The notes under the pieces are model-generated. The model did not search any database, was not told the origin of the DNA, and saw only the letters and a program-made list of their open reading frames with translations. The translations under genes and the position numbers were made by a program. A stretch of 64,000 nucleotides of DNA from Aurantimonas marina (GTDB lineage Bacteria > Pseudomonadota > Alphaproteobacteria > Rhizobiales > Rhizobiaceae), in contig NZ_JADDXW010000005.1 of NCBI RefSeq assembly GCF_017183135.1, positions 208,538 through 272,537 on the forward strand. The letters are read 5' to 3'. This document shows, one piece after another, positions 7,766-16,567 of the stretch. Positions within the stretch are counted from its first letter, which is position 1, and every line of letters begins with the position of its first letter.

Positions 7766-9280
7766 ATGGACAGCTTTCTGACAGCGGCGACAATCGCGCT
7801 TCAGCCCGAAAGCCTTGGTGCGGTAGCCCTCGGCTCGTTCATCGGGTTAGTCTTCGGATCCATCCCCGGGCTGACTTTTACCGTGGCGTTGGCACTGGCG
7901 CTGCCGCTGACCTTCGGCATGGAGTCGGTGCCCGCGATCGGCCTGCTTCTGGGAACCTATATCGGCGGCATGACCGGTGGCTCGGTTTCGGCGATACTGC
8001 TCGGCATTCCCGGCACGCCCTCCGCCGCCGCAACAGTCATCGACGGTTATCCCATGGCCAAGACGGGGCGTGCCTCGATCGCCCTCGGCATGGCCGTGAT
8101 CGTTTCCACCTTTGGCGGCATCTTCAGCCTGATCGTGATGGTCGTGTCGGTGAATCTGGTCTCGCGCATGGCCATGTCGTTCGGCCCGGCGGAAATCTTC
8201 GCTCTGGTCGTATTCGGACTGTCGACGATTTGCGGCATGGCTGGCAAGTCGATGTTGCGCGGGCTGATCGCCGGGCTGCTCGGGCTGATGGCCATGACGA
8301 TCGGGCTGGACGTCCTAGATGGGGTTCCGCGCATGACGTTCGGCACGACGAGCATGCTGCAGGGCGTCAACCTTCTCGTTGCCATGATCGGCCTGTTCGC
8401 CGTCCCTTTCATTATCCAGGTTTTCGAGGAACACCGCAGGGGCATCGCGCCTGCCGCGCAGATGAGCGATATCCGTGCCGAACTGCCCTCCTTGCGGCTG
8501 ATCGCGAGCAATTTCTGGCTGATGATCCGCTGTTCAACTATTGGGACCGTCATCGGCGCGATCCCGGGCACCGGGGGGCCGATCGCCTCGTTTCTCGCTT
8601 ACGATCATGCCAAGCGCTTTTCCAAGGATCCGTCCCGGTTCGGTAAGGGAGCGATCGAGGGTGTCGTCGCGCCGGAAACCGCGAACAACGCCGTGACCGG
8701 CGGAACCATGATCCCGCTCCTGTCTCTCGGTATCCCCGGCGATCCGGCGACCGCGATCGTGCTGGCCGGGATGCAGATTCACGGCATCGTGCCAGGGCCC
8801 GCGCTGTTTCTCACCCATCAGACGGAAGTTTACGGGATCTACGTCTCGATCGTCGTCGCCTATGTCGCGATCCTGTTCATGCAACTGCTCGGCATCCGGC
8901 TGTTCGTCCATGTGCTGCGCGTGCCGCCCCGATTGATGGCGGTTCTCATCATCGTTCTGTGCGGCATCGGGGCGTTTACCGTGCGCAACAGCATCTTCGA
9001 CATCTACACGATGGCGATCGTGGGATTGCTCGCCTACGCGGTGATCAAGGTCGAAATTCCCGTCACCCCGATCATTCTTGGATTGGTGCTCGGGCCGACG
9101 CTGGAAGGCGAATTCCGCACGGCCATGAATCTCTCCGGCGGTGATCTCGCCATCTTCTATACCTCGCCAACCGCCTTGTTCTTTTTCGGTCTCGCTGCGT
9201 TCATCATCGCGCTGCAGGCGTCGGGAGAATTTTTTGCCAAAAGACGGAATAAAATGAACGTCGGAGCCAGCAATGCTTGA
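7766..9280 (+). CDS. Tripartite tricarboxylate transporter large permease (TctA-like)
   Basis: This is a 504-residue polytopic membrane permease. It shows both TctA signature regions: GSIPGLTFTVALALALPLTF near residue 28 and, midway, AIPGTGGPIASFLAYDHAKR followed by APETANNAVTGGTMIPLLSL and LGIPGDPATAI. The length is typical of TctA. The gene begins 9 bp after tctB and overlaps the following ThDP-enzyme gene by 8 bp (ATGCTTGA, 9273-9280). That places uptake and catabolism in one transcript. Confidence 0.93.
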   Translation: MDSFLTAATIALQPESLGAVALGSFIGLVFGSIPGLTFTVALALALPLTFGMESVPAIGLLLGTYIGGMTGGSVSAILLGIPGTPSAAATVIDGYPMAKTGRASIALGMAVIVSTFGGIFSLIVMVVSVNLVSRMAMSFGPAEIFALVVFGLSTICGMAGKSMLRGLIAGLLGLMAMTIGLDVLDGVPRMTFGTTSMLQGVNLLVAMIGLFAVPFIIQVFEEHRRGIAPAAQMSDIRAELPSLRLIASNFWLMIRCSTIGTVIGAIPGTGGPIASFLAYDHAKRFSKDPSRFGKGAIEGVVAPETANNAVTGGTMIPLLSLGIPGDPATAIVLAGMQIHGIVPGPALFLTHQTEVYGIYVSIVVAYVAILFMQLLGIRLFVHVLRVPPRLMAVLIIVLCGIGAFTVRNSIFDIYTMAIVGLLAYAVIKVEIPVTPIILGLVLGPTLEGEFRTAMNLSGGDLAIFYTSPTALFFFGLAAFIIALQASGEFFAKRRNKMNVGASNA

Positions 9281-11171
9281 GAGTAATTTTGGATCCGGGA
9301 CCCAGGAAAGCGAAATTCGGGAAAGGGCGGAGTTTGTCGCCCGCTACGACGACGTCGATGCGGCCCTTGCCGCGGGCGGTATCGAGATGCCGATCGAGAC
9401 CAGCTTGTCCGAGGCGCTGGTCATCGGGCTGCTGAAGCAGGGTGTGACGCACTACTTCGCGATTTTCGGGCACGGGTCGACCGATCTGGGAAATGTCCTG
9501 AGAATTTACAGTGAGGCCGGCGTCGTCACGGTGATCAATTGCCGCAACGAGGTCGAGATGGCGCATGCGGCCACCGCGCATGCCTGGCAGTACGGCAAGA
9601 CGCCGGCCGTCGTCACCTCGATCGGGCCGGGCGGTCTTCAGGCTATGGCCGGCTCGCTAGCCGCCGCGTCCAACGGCGTCGGCGTCTACCACATCTATGG
9701 TGACGAGACGACGCGCGGCGAAGGCTACAACATGCAGCAGGTGCCGAAACCCGAGCAGGGGCTCTTCGGCAAGATCACAGCGCTAATGGGGCAGTCCCAT
9801 ACATTGCACACGCCCGAATCGTTGCGGGAGTGCATGCGTCGCGGCACCAACTGCGTGCATCACCCCTACATGCCGGGCCCGTTCTTCATCTTGCTGCCCA
9901 TCAACACGCAGCCGCAATCGATGAAGCTGAATGTCGAAACGCTTCCCGGTCGCATGGCGCTTCCGGCTGTGGCGCCGGCTGGTCTGGAAGTCTATGAGGC
10001 GGCGGCGGCGCTGCTTGGCCGCCACCGGAAGATCGTGATCAAGGCGGGCGGCGGGGCCCGAAGGCATGCTTCCGCGGTTCGCGAGCTGGCCGAGGCGATC
10101 GGCGCGGCGGTCGTCCTTTCGCCGGGCTCGACCGGCGTGTTGCCCGACGATCATCCGCAGAACATGCATGTCGGCGGATCGAAGGGCTCGATCAGCGGCA
10201 ATTTTGCCATGGAAAAGGCCGATCTGGTGGTCTTCATCGGCTCACGCGGTGTCTGCCAGGCCGATTGCTCCGGCGTCGGCTATCCCAATGCCAAGGCGGT
10301 CATCAACATCAACGGCGCGATCGCCGATGTCACCCACTACGCCAACACCCTGCCTCTGCCGGGCGATATCACTTGCGTCGCCGGGCGGCTACTTGATGTG
10401 CTGCGCGAAAAGGAGGCGCTGAAAGACGATCGCGGCGAATGGTTGCGCCGTTGCGCCGACAAGAAGGCCGCCTGGAACGCGTTCAAACGCGAGCGGACCG
10501 GTGCCGCGCCACTCGATGACACGGTCTGGAAGCAGGCCGTTCTGACGCAGCCGGCGGCGATTCATACCGTCGCCGAATTCGCCAAGCGGATCGGAGCCGC
10601 CAAGTTCTTCGACGCCGGCGATGTCCAGGCCAACGGCTTTCAGATCGTCGAAGACGATACGGTCGGCGATACGTTCACCGAAACCGGCGCGTCCTATATG
10701 GGCTTTGCCGCCTCGGCGTTGCTGGGGTCCGCCGGGGTGAAGGGGGCACGCTACGGCATAGCCTTCACCGGCGACGGCTCCTTCATGATGAACCCGCAGG
10801 TCCTGATCGATGCGGTCGAGCACGGCGTGAAGGGCATGATCGCGCTGTTCGACAATCGCCGGATGGGGGCCATCACCAGCCTGCAATACGCCCAGTACGG
10901 GCAAGAATTTCGCACCAACGACAGTGTCGCGGTGGACTATGTCGCGATGGCCGGCGCCTTTGCCGGCGTAAAGGCCGTGTTCGGCGGTACGACGCGGGAT
11001 ACTCTGCGGGCGGCGCTTGACGAAGCCCATGCGCATGACGGCCTGTCGCTGGTGCATATCCCCGTCTACGCCGGTCGTGACCCGATCGCGGAAATGGGAG
11101 CCTATGGCTCCTGGAATGTCGGAAACTGGGTCGATGACGTCCAGGCCCGCTATCTCGAACAGAAAATCTGA
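9273..11171 (+). CDS. ThDP-dependent C-C hydrolase/lyase, IolD-like
   Basis: This 632-residue thiamine-diphosphate enzyme is closest in layout to IolD, the ring-cleaving trihydroxycyclohexane-dione hydrolase of inositol catabolism, and more distantly to acetolactate synthase and cyclohexane-1,2-dione hydrolase. Evidence is the N-terminal pyrimidine domain with FGHGSTDLGN and cofactor-activating E93 (NEVEMAHAA), the central domain, and the C-terminal ThDP motif G500-D501-G502-S503 through D527-N528. The C-terminal AYGSWNVGNWVDDVQ resembles the end of IolD. No FAD-specific assignment is possible. It sits with dehydrogenases and a dehydratase, so cleavage of a 1,2-diketone or a 2-keto intermediate is likely. 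The substrate is an inference. Confidence 0.82.
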   Translation: MLESNFGSGTQESEIRERAEFVARYDDVDAALAAGGIEMPIETSLSEALVIGLLKQGVTHYFAIFGHGSTDLGNVLRIYSEAGVVTVINCRNEVEMAHAATAHAWQYGKTPAVVTSIGPGGLQAMAGSLAAASNGVGVYHIYGDETTRGEGYNMQQVPKPEQGLFGKITALMGQSHTLHTPESLRECMRRGTNCVHHPYMPGPFFILLPINTQPQSMKLNVETLPGRMALPAVAPAGLEVYEAAAALLGRHRKIVIKAGGGARRHASAVRELAEAIGAAVVLSPGSTGVLPDDHPQNMHVGGSKGSISGNFAMEKADLVVFIGSRGVCQADCSGVGYPNAKAVININGAIADVTHYANTLPLPGDITCVAGRLLDVLREKEALKDDRGEWLRRCADKKAAWNAFKRERTGAAPLDDTVWKQAVLTQPAAIHTVAEFAKRIGAAKFFDAGDVQANGFQIVEDDTVGDTFTETGASYMGFAASALLGSAGVKGARYGIAFTGDGSFMMNPQVLIDAVEHGVKGMIALFDNRRMGAITSLQYAQYGQEFRTNDSVAVDYVAMAGAFAGVKAVFGGTTRDTLRAALDEAHAHDGLSLVHIPVYAGRDPIAEMGAYGSWNVGNWVDDVQARYLEQKI

Positions 11172-12635
11172 ATGGAATCGGCCATGTATCGTGATCTGGA
11201 ACTCTACATCGACGGCGCGTGGCGCGGCGCGTCGAACGGCGCGACGCGGGCGGTCACCGATCCGGCCACGGAGGACACGCTCGGCTTCATCGCCGAGGCG
11301 ACCGAAGCCGATATCGACGCCGCGTTGACGGCGGCGCGAGCCGGCTTTGCCGTGTGGCGCCGGGTCGGAACCTGGGAGCGCGCCAAGCTGATCCGCAAGG
11401 CCAGCGACCTCATTCGCGAACGCGCCGAGGAGATCGCGACACTGATGTCGGTGGAAACCGGCAAGCCCCTGGCTGAAGCCAAGGGCGAAGTGAACGCGGC
11501 GGCCGATCAGTTCGAGTGGTATTCGGAAGAGACCAAGCGTATCTACGGGCAGATCATCGAGAGCCGCACGGCCGATAGCCGGATGGCGGTGATTCATCAG
11601 CCTGTCGGTGTCGTAGCGGCGTTCTCCGCTTGGAATTTTCCGGCCCTTTTGCCCGCCCGCAAGATCGCGGCCGCGCTCGCCGCGGGCTGCAGCATCATCA
11701 TCAAGCCGGCCGGCGAGGCACCCGCCTCCTGCGCGGCGTTGGTGCGAGCCTGCCACGACGCCGGCGTCCCGAGCGGGGTGGTCAATTTCCTCACCGGTCA
11801 ATCCGACCTGATCGCCCGGCGCCTGATCGCCTCGCCGATCGTGCGCAAGGTCTCGCTGACCGGTTCCGTTCCGGTCGGCAAGCAGATCCTGCACTTGGCC
11901 GCCGATGGTGTGAAGAAGGTATCGATGGAACTGGGCGGCCACGCCCCGGTCGTCGTCTTCGACGACGTCGATGCCGAAAAGGCCGCGGAGGTCTGCGCTA
12001 ATACCAAGTTCCGCAATTGCGGCCAGGTCTGCATTTCGCCGACGCGTTTCTATGTCCACGAGTCGAAATACGAGGCGTTTGCCCGCCGTTTCGCGGAAGT
12101 CGCGAAATCTCTGAAGGTCGGACGCGGCATGGAGGAGGGGGTCCAGATGGGCCCACTCGCCAATCGGCGCGGACTGGAGACGATCCAGGAGCTCGTCGAG
12201 GATGCCCGGCGGCGCGGCGCCGAGGTTTTGGCCGGCGGCAGCGTTCCGGCCGAGGCCAATCGCGGCTTCTTCTTCGAGCCCACCGTTCTCGGCCACGTTC
12301 CCGACGATGCCCGCATCATGCGCGAGGAACCGTTCGGGCCGGTCGCGCCACTGACCACCTTCACGAGCTATGACGAGGTGATGGAGCGGGCCAATGCGCT
12401 GCCTTTCGGCCTCGCCGGCTACGTCTTCTCCAACGATCTGCGAACCGCGACGCGGGCCTATGAAAATCTCGAGGTCGGCATGGTTGGCGTCAACGAGATG
12501 CTGCTCGCGACCGCGGAAGCACCGTTCGGCGGCGTCAAGGAAAGCGGCATGGGGCGCGAGGGCGGCTCCTTCGGGATACGTGATTATCTCGAGACGAAAT
12601 ACGTCAAGATCAAGCTGGAAGAGCGAGTGCGCTGA
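11172..12635 (+). CDS. NAD(P)-dependent aldehyde dehydrogenase
   Basis: This is an ALDH-superfamily protein of 487 residues in the succinate/ketoglutarate-semialdehyde dehydrogenase range. Visible features are the AFSAWNFPALLPARKIAAAL oxyanion region, the base E253 in MELGGHAP, the nucleophile C287 in NCGQVC, and the C-terminal APFGGVKESGMGREGG. ATG 11172 directly abuts the stop of the ThDP gene. ATG 11184 (MYRDLELYIDG), preceded by GGAA, is an equally credible start. It probably oxidises the aldehyde produced by the ThDP enzyme to an acid that enters central metabolism. Confidence 0.92.
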   Translation: MESAMYRDLELYIDGAWRGASNGATRAVTDPATEDTLGFIAEATEADIDAALTAARAGFAVWRRVGTWERAKLIRKASDLIRERAEEIATLMSVETGKPLAEAKGEVNAAADQFEWYSEETKRIYGQIIESRTADSRMAVIHQPVGVVAAFSAWNFPALLPARKIAAALAAGCSIIIKPAGEAPASCAALVRACHDAGVPSGVVNFLTGQSDLIARRLIASPIVRKVSLTGSVPVGKQILHLAADGVKKVSMELGGHAPVVVFDDVDAEKAAEVCANTKFRNCGQVCISPTRFYVHESKYEAFARRFAEVAKSLKVGRGMEEGVQMGPLANRRGLETIQELVEDARRRGAEVLAGGSVPAEANRGFFFEPTVLGHVPDDARIMREEPFGPVAPLTTFTSYDEVMERANALPFGLAGYVFSNDLRTATRAYENLEVGMVGVNEMLLATAEAPFGGVKESGMGREGGSFGIRDYLETKYVKIKLEERVR

Positions 12636-12637
12636 AC

Positions 12638-14350
12638 ATGAGCGAAGACGAGGCAAGAGGGTTCGCGCGCGGCCTGACCAACTACGGCGACAAGGATTTC
12701 TCGCTCTATCTGCGAAACTCTTTCGCCAGTTCGATGGGTTATTCCCGTGAGGTCCTGAAGAAGCCGATCGTCGGGATCGCGAACAGTTTCTCCGGCTTCA
12801 ACAACTGTCACCGGCATTTTCCGGAAATGCTGGAGGCGGTGAAGCGCGGCGTCTTGCTCGGCGGCGCGCTGCCGATCGAGTTTCCGACGATCTCGCTCGG
12901 CGAGGTTTTTCTCAATCCGACGAGCCTCAAGTTTCGCAACCTGATGTCGATGGACACCGAGGAGATGATCCGGGCCCAGCCGATGGATGCCGTCGTCTTG
13001 ATGGGCGGCTGCGACAAGACCGTGCCGGCGCAGTTGATGGGGGCGGCATCGGCGGACCTGCCGGCGATCCAGATCGTCGCCGGTCCGATGATGACCTCGC
13101 GCTACGGCGAGGAACGGCTTGGCGCATGCACCGACTGCCGCCGGTTCTGGGGAAAATACCGCGCCGGTGAGATCTCCGGCGATGCGATCGGCGACATCGA
13201 GGGCCGTCTGGCGACCACCGCCGGCACCTGCGCCGTCATGGGCACGGCATCGACGATGGCCTGCATCGCCGAGACCCTCGGCATGTCGCTGCCCGGGACG
13301 GCCGCAATCCCGGCGGTCCATGCCGATCGGCTGCGGGCCGCCGAGGCGACAGGTCTCGCGGCCGCGCGCATGATCGACAATCCTATCCGTCCCAGCGAGG
13401 TGATCACCGAGAAATCGGTCGAGAACGCCTTGCGAATCCTGCTTGCCCTTGGCGGATCGACCAACGCCATCATCCACCTGACAGCAATCGCGGGACGTTT
13501 CGGCATTCCGGTTTCGCTGCGGCGGCTCAATCAACTGTCCGACGAGACGCCGGTGCTGGTCAATCTCAAGCCGGTCGGCGCCAACTACATGGAGGACTTC
13601 TTCTTTGCCGGCGGCGTTGGCGCGGTGCTGCGCGAGCTCAAACCGCTGTTGAACCTCGATTGCAGGACGGTGACCGGCGACACGCTCGGCGACCGGCTTC
13701 GCGAGGATATCGGTCCCGTCGATCGTAAGGTCATCGCAAGCGCCGAGCAGCCGCTGGAACCCGAAGGCGGTCTCGTCGCGCTATTCGGCAATCTCGCGCC
13801 GGGCGGCGCGATCCTCAAGCGCTCGGCGGCCGACAAGGCGTTGTTCGAAAAGGAAGGGCGCGCGGTGGTGTTCGATTCGCTCGCCGATCTGGCGAAGCGC
13901 ATCGACGATCTGGACCTCGATGTCGAGGAGGGCGATATTCTGGTTCTGCAGAATGCCGGGCCGCGCAGCGATTCCGGCATGCCGGAAGCCGGCTATCTGC
14001 CGATCCCCAAGAAGCTCTCGGCCAAGGGCGTCAAGGACATGATCCGCATTTCCGACGCGCGCATGTCGGGCACCGCCTTCGGCACGATCGTGCTTCACGT
14101 CACGCCGGAGGCGGCGATCGGCGGACCGCTGGCGCTGGTTCGCACCGGCGACCGCATCAAGCTGTCGGTGAAGGACAAGACGATCGAATGGCTGGTCGAC
14201 GACGAGGAGCTGGAACGGCGGCGCAGCAGCTTCCGATCGCCCTCGAAGCCGGCGTCCGAGCGGCGCGGCTACGACAAGATCTACGCCCAGGAAGTGCTTC
14301 AGGCGGACGAGGGGTGCGATTTCGCGATCTTACAGCCGGTCAGGACATGA
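12638..14350 (+). CDS. IlvD/Edd-family dehydratase, probably acting on a sugar acid
   Basis: This 570-residue iron-sulfur dehydratase belongs to the IlvD/Edd family. Likely cluster ligands are C57 (NNCHRHF), C125 (GGCDKTVP) and C198 (AGTCAVMGTASTM). The C-terminus has ARMSGTAFGTIVLHVTPEAAIGGPLAL. The GCDKTVPAQ form and the context favour a sugar-acid dehydratase (arabinonate/xylonate type) over the branched-chain amino-acid enzyme IlvD. The gene follows the aldehyde dehydrogenase after 2 bp and is the last of the operon. It would remove water from a dihydroxy-acid to give a 2-keto-3-deoxy acid. Confidence 0.88.
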   Translation: MSEDEARGFARGLTNYGDKDFSLYLRNSFASSMGYSREVLKKPIVGIANSFSGFNNCHRHFPEMLEAVKRGVLLGGALPIEFPTISLGEVFLNPTSLKFRNLMSMDTEEMIRAQPMDAVVLMGGCDKTVPAQLMGAASADLPAIQIVAGPMMTSRYGEERLGACTDCRRFWGKYRAGEISGDAIGDIEGRLATTAGTCAVMGTASTMACIAETLGMSLPGTAAIPAVHADRLRAAEATGLAAARMIDNPIRPSEVITEKSVENALRILLALGGSTNAIIHLTAIAGRFGIPVSLRRLNQLSDETPVLVNLKPVGANYMEDFFFAGGVGAVLRELKPLLNLDCRTVTGDTLGDRLREDIGPVDRKVIASAEQPLEPEGGLVALFGNLAPGGAILKRSAADKALFEKEGRAVVFDSLADLAKRIDDLDLDVEEGDILVLQNAGPRSDSGMPEAGYLPIPKKLSAKGVKDMIRISDARMSGTAFGTIVLHVTPEAAIGGPLALVRTGDRIKLSVKDKTIEWLVDDEELERRRSSFRSPSKPASERRGYDKIYAQEVLQADEGCDFAILQPVRT

Positions 14351-14518
14351 GTTATCCCGAGTGGAGCTGATCCCCGTCGCGGGAGGTCGCCGCCGAGGGC
14401 AGCTCGAGGTTGAACGGCACAGGTGGCCGAGCTGCTGAGGCAGGACAGTTCGAAAGGTAGTCTGGCCGAGGCATGGTTAGGACGGTGGGAGTGCCGCGAA
14501 GTCGCCACAGCGGTGTCC

Positions 14519-15823
14519 CTAATCGATCGGAAGATAGAAGATATCTGCTGCTTCCGTTCTGCCGGGCACCTGAACGTTCTGGCTCCATCGCCAACTCAAT
14601 CCGAGACGTCCCGGCGGCAGCCCCCGCAGGATCTCCCGAGAAATGACGATCTTCGCCCCAAGCGTCTTCGACATTTCCTGCAGGCGATGCGCGAGGTTCA
14701 CCGCATCCCCGAGAACCGTGTACTCGCTATGCCGGCCACCTGGGACAACGCCGCCAATGACATGACCGAAGTGGATTCCGACGCCGAATTGCAGCGGGAG
14801 CTTGCCGTCACTGATCCTGAGGTCGCTCCATGTCTCAAGCCGGTTGATCAGGTCGCATGCGCAATCAAACGCGCGCGCCGCGTCCGTGGCATCGGGGCTG
14901 GGAAAGCCGAACACCGTCATAACTCCGTCGCCCATGAACTTGTCAACGCGTCCGTCCCATTCGGAGACCGTTTCCACCACCCGTTGACGGTACTCCGACA
15001 GCAGCGACGCGACTTCCTCCAGCGGCATTTTCTCGGTCAGCCCGGTGAAGCCGCGGATGTCAATGAAGACGACCGCCGCCTCGTTGCGGTGCAGGCCGAC
15101 ATGCGAGCCACCCGACGCAAGCAGTTCCGCGGTGGTTGGCGAGAAGAAGCGGGCGAGATTGGCGCGTTCGCTCGAGGTCGCGACGGCGAAGCGCACGAGC
15201 CGCCGGATGTCGACCACCAACATCACCTGGATCGCCGCGACGGCCGCGAAGGCGAGAATGCGGACGCTTGCCGCCTGCAATTCCTCGGACGACATCCCAA
15301 TCTTGAACGGGTCATCGAACAGGGACAGCGTCGCGACAACCACTGACCCCAGCGTCACGAGCCCGGCGAAGACAGCCACCGGGCCGGCCCGCATCCGCAT
15401 GCTGGCATGGGAGAGGAGGACGAACGCGATCGCCAGGCTGGGCGTGGCGAGCGCTTCCACGAAGGACGATCCGGGAATAAACATGTGCTCGGCTGCAAGA
15501 TAGACGACCAAGGCGGCGTCGATGCAGATGTACGGCCAGTTCAACCACGACCGGAACAACCCGGACATCACGAGAGCGACGGCCAGAACCGACGTCGCGG
15601 CATAGGCAATCAACAGAGTGATATGCGTCTGATGGTTGATGACATCCGGCTCGAACGCCACCGAGATGGCGAAGACGAGAAGGGCGACGAAGCGCCAGAT
15701 GACTGTCCTCAACTCGTTTCGCCGCTCGACCTCCGATATCATTCCGTCGATGTCGCTGCGGCCCGAGTCGATTGCTACCATTGGGGTGAATGCCTCGGCA
15801 TTTTGATTGCTTGACGTCGACAT
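14519..15823 (-). CDS. Membrane class III adenylate/guanylate cyclase
   Basis: This is a 434-residue protein if started at ATG 15823 (MSTSSNQNAE); an upstream in-frame extension to 15928 lacks support. The N-terminal half holds about six hydrophobic helices, starting with RTVIWRFVALLVFAISVAF. A class III cyclase catalytic domain follows: VFIDIRGFTGLTEKM carries the first metal-binding aspartate, MGDGVMTVFG the second, and LGDAVNLAHRLQ the transition-state region. It should make cAMP or cGMP at the inner face of the membrane in response to an unknown signal. An AT-rich island with two palindromes lies upstream of the gene, which is transcribed away from it. Confidence 0.88.
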   Translation of the reverse strand: MSTSSNQNAEAFTPMVAIDSGRSDIDGMISEVERRNELRTVIWRFVALLVFAISVAFEPDVINHQTHITLLIAYAATSVLAVALVMSGLFRSWLNWPYICIDAALVVYLAAEHMFIPGSSFVEALATPSLAIAFVLLSHASMRMRAGPVAVFAGLVTLGSVVVATLSLFDDPFKIGMSSEELQAASVRILAFAAVAAIQVMLVVDIRRLVRFAVATSSERANLARFFSPTTAELLASGGSHVGLHRNEAAVVFIDIRGFTGLTEKMPLEEVASLLSEYRQRVVETVSEWDGRVDKFMGDGVMTVFGFPSPDATDAARAFDCACDLINRLETWSDLRISDGKLPLQFGVGIHFGHVIGGVVPGGRHSEYTVLGDAVNLAHRLQEMSKTLGAKIVISREILRGLPPGRLGLSWRWSQNVQVPGRTEAADIFYLPID

Positions 15824-15984
15824 TGACGGCGCGCATGACGGCAGGAGCACGCGCTCTCGCGCCTGCCTCGCGTCTCGGGTTGCAATGGAGGGAGCGCTGT
15901 CCCGCGCCGGAGATCGCAATCGATCCAATCAGCGGACGCTATCCCCGAACATGTCTCATCGGCGGAACGCGATGGCGGTATTTA

Positions 15985-16140
15985 TCCGTATGAACACAGA
16001 TGCTACATGCATACATATTTTATTATATAGACATGTCTATAATATATATTGAATTATGTTATTATAATGACAGTCATGTCTGTCTATTTTTATAATAAAT
16101 AATTGACTTCTTCATTGCATTAACTGAACAGCGAATCCAA
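15985..16140. promoter_or_regulatory. AT-rich island with two related palindromes upstream of the cyclase gene
   Basis: This stretch is strikingly AT-rich in an otherwise GC-rich window. It contains a perfect 16-bp palindrome, TATAGACATGTCTATA at 16026-16041, and a second near-palindrome, GACAGTCATGTCTGTC at 16069-16084, with a single mismatched pair. Both share the core (G)ACATGTC/TCATGTC, and their centres are 43 bp apart. They lie 200-260 bp upstream of the cyclase start and downstream of the copper operon. The pair looks like paired operator sites for a dimeric regulator; the regulator is unknown. Confidence 0.5.
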
Positions 16141-16159
16141 TTGCTGACGTCGCTCTCGG

Positions 16160-16220
16160 CCGGTCCGCCACCAGCACTGTAGCGGACCGGCTCGGGGCGA
16201 CCTCCAGGTCGCCCCGAGCC
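16160..16220. terminator. Overlapping strong hairpins after the CusF-like gene
   Basis: GGCTCGGGGCGACC (16189-16202), the loop TCCA, and GGTCGCCCCGAGCC (16207-16220) form a perfect 14-bp stem. It begins 14 bases beyond the stop of the CusF-like gene on the minus strand. A second 9-bp stem (16160-16168 with 16182-16190) shares its last two bases with the first, so the two are mutually exclusive. There is no T-run on the minus strand, so this may be a transcript-stabilising 3-prime hairpin rather than a canonical intrinsic terminator. Confidence 0.55.
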
Positions 16221-16233
16221 ATGCGTGACGGCC

Positions 16234-16518
16234 CTATTTCATCTCGACCACAGTGAGCTTGCCTTTGACGCGGTCGGCGACGAACTCGATGTTCTTGCCT
16301 TCCTTCGCCTTGGTCAGCATCGCTTCGTCGGCGACCTTGAAGACCATGGTCATGGCCGGCATGTCGAGGTTCTTCAACGCGCCGTGCTTAATCGTCAGCT
16401 TCTGCTGCTTGGCGTCCACCTTGGTGATCTGCCCCTTGGTGTACTCGACCGCGAGGGCCGGGCCGGCCAGTGCGAGCGAGACAACCGACAGGGTCGCGAA
16501 CTTGCTGAATTTTCTCAT
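16234..16518 (-). CDS. CusF-like periplasmic copper-binding protein
   Basis: This small 94-residue protein has a Sec signal peptide (cleavage near ALA-VEYTKG) and a CusF/CopK-type OB fold: GQITKVDAKQQKLTIKHGALKNLDM and PAMTMVFKV. The copper ligands expected from CusF are H45, M56 and M58. The Trp that caps the site in E. coli CusF is M53 here (LDMPAMTM). It is the last gene of a minus-strand copper operon behind a cupredoxin and a multicopper oxidase. It probably carries Cu(I) in the periplasm to or from partner proteins. Confidence 0.87.
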   Translation of the reverse strand: MRKFSKFATLSVVSLALAGPALAVEYTKGQITKVDAKQQKLTIKHGALKNLDMPAMTMVFKVADEAMLTKAKEGKNIEFVADRVKGKLTVVEMK

Positions 16519-16567
16519 GATACATCTCCTGATTGTGGGGCTGCGGGAGTGGATGGTCTTGTCGCGT

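Noticed and set aside
10389..12656. 755-codon open frame on the minus strand
   Set aside because: It is antisense to the ThDP enzyme and aldehyde dehydrogenase genes. It has no recognisable domain, and composition is typical of a shadow frame.
14352..14480. Short minus-strand frame between the dehydratase and cyclase genes
   Set aside because: It overlaps the cyclase C-terminus region and has no start signal or family resemblance that I could defend.
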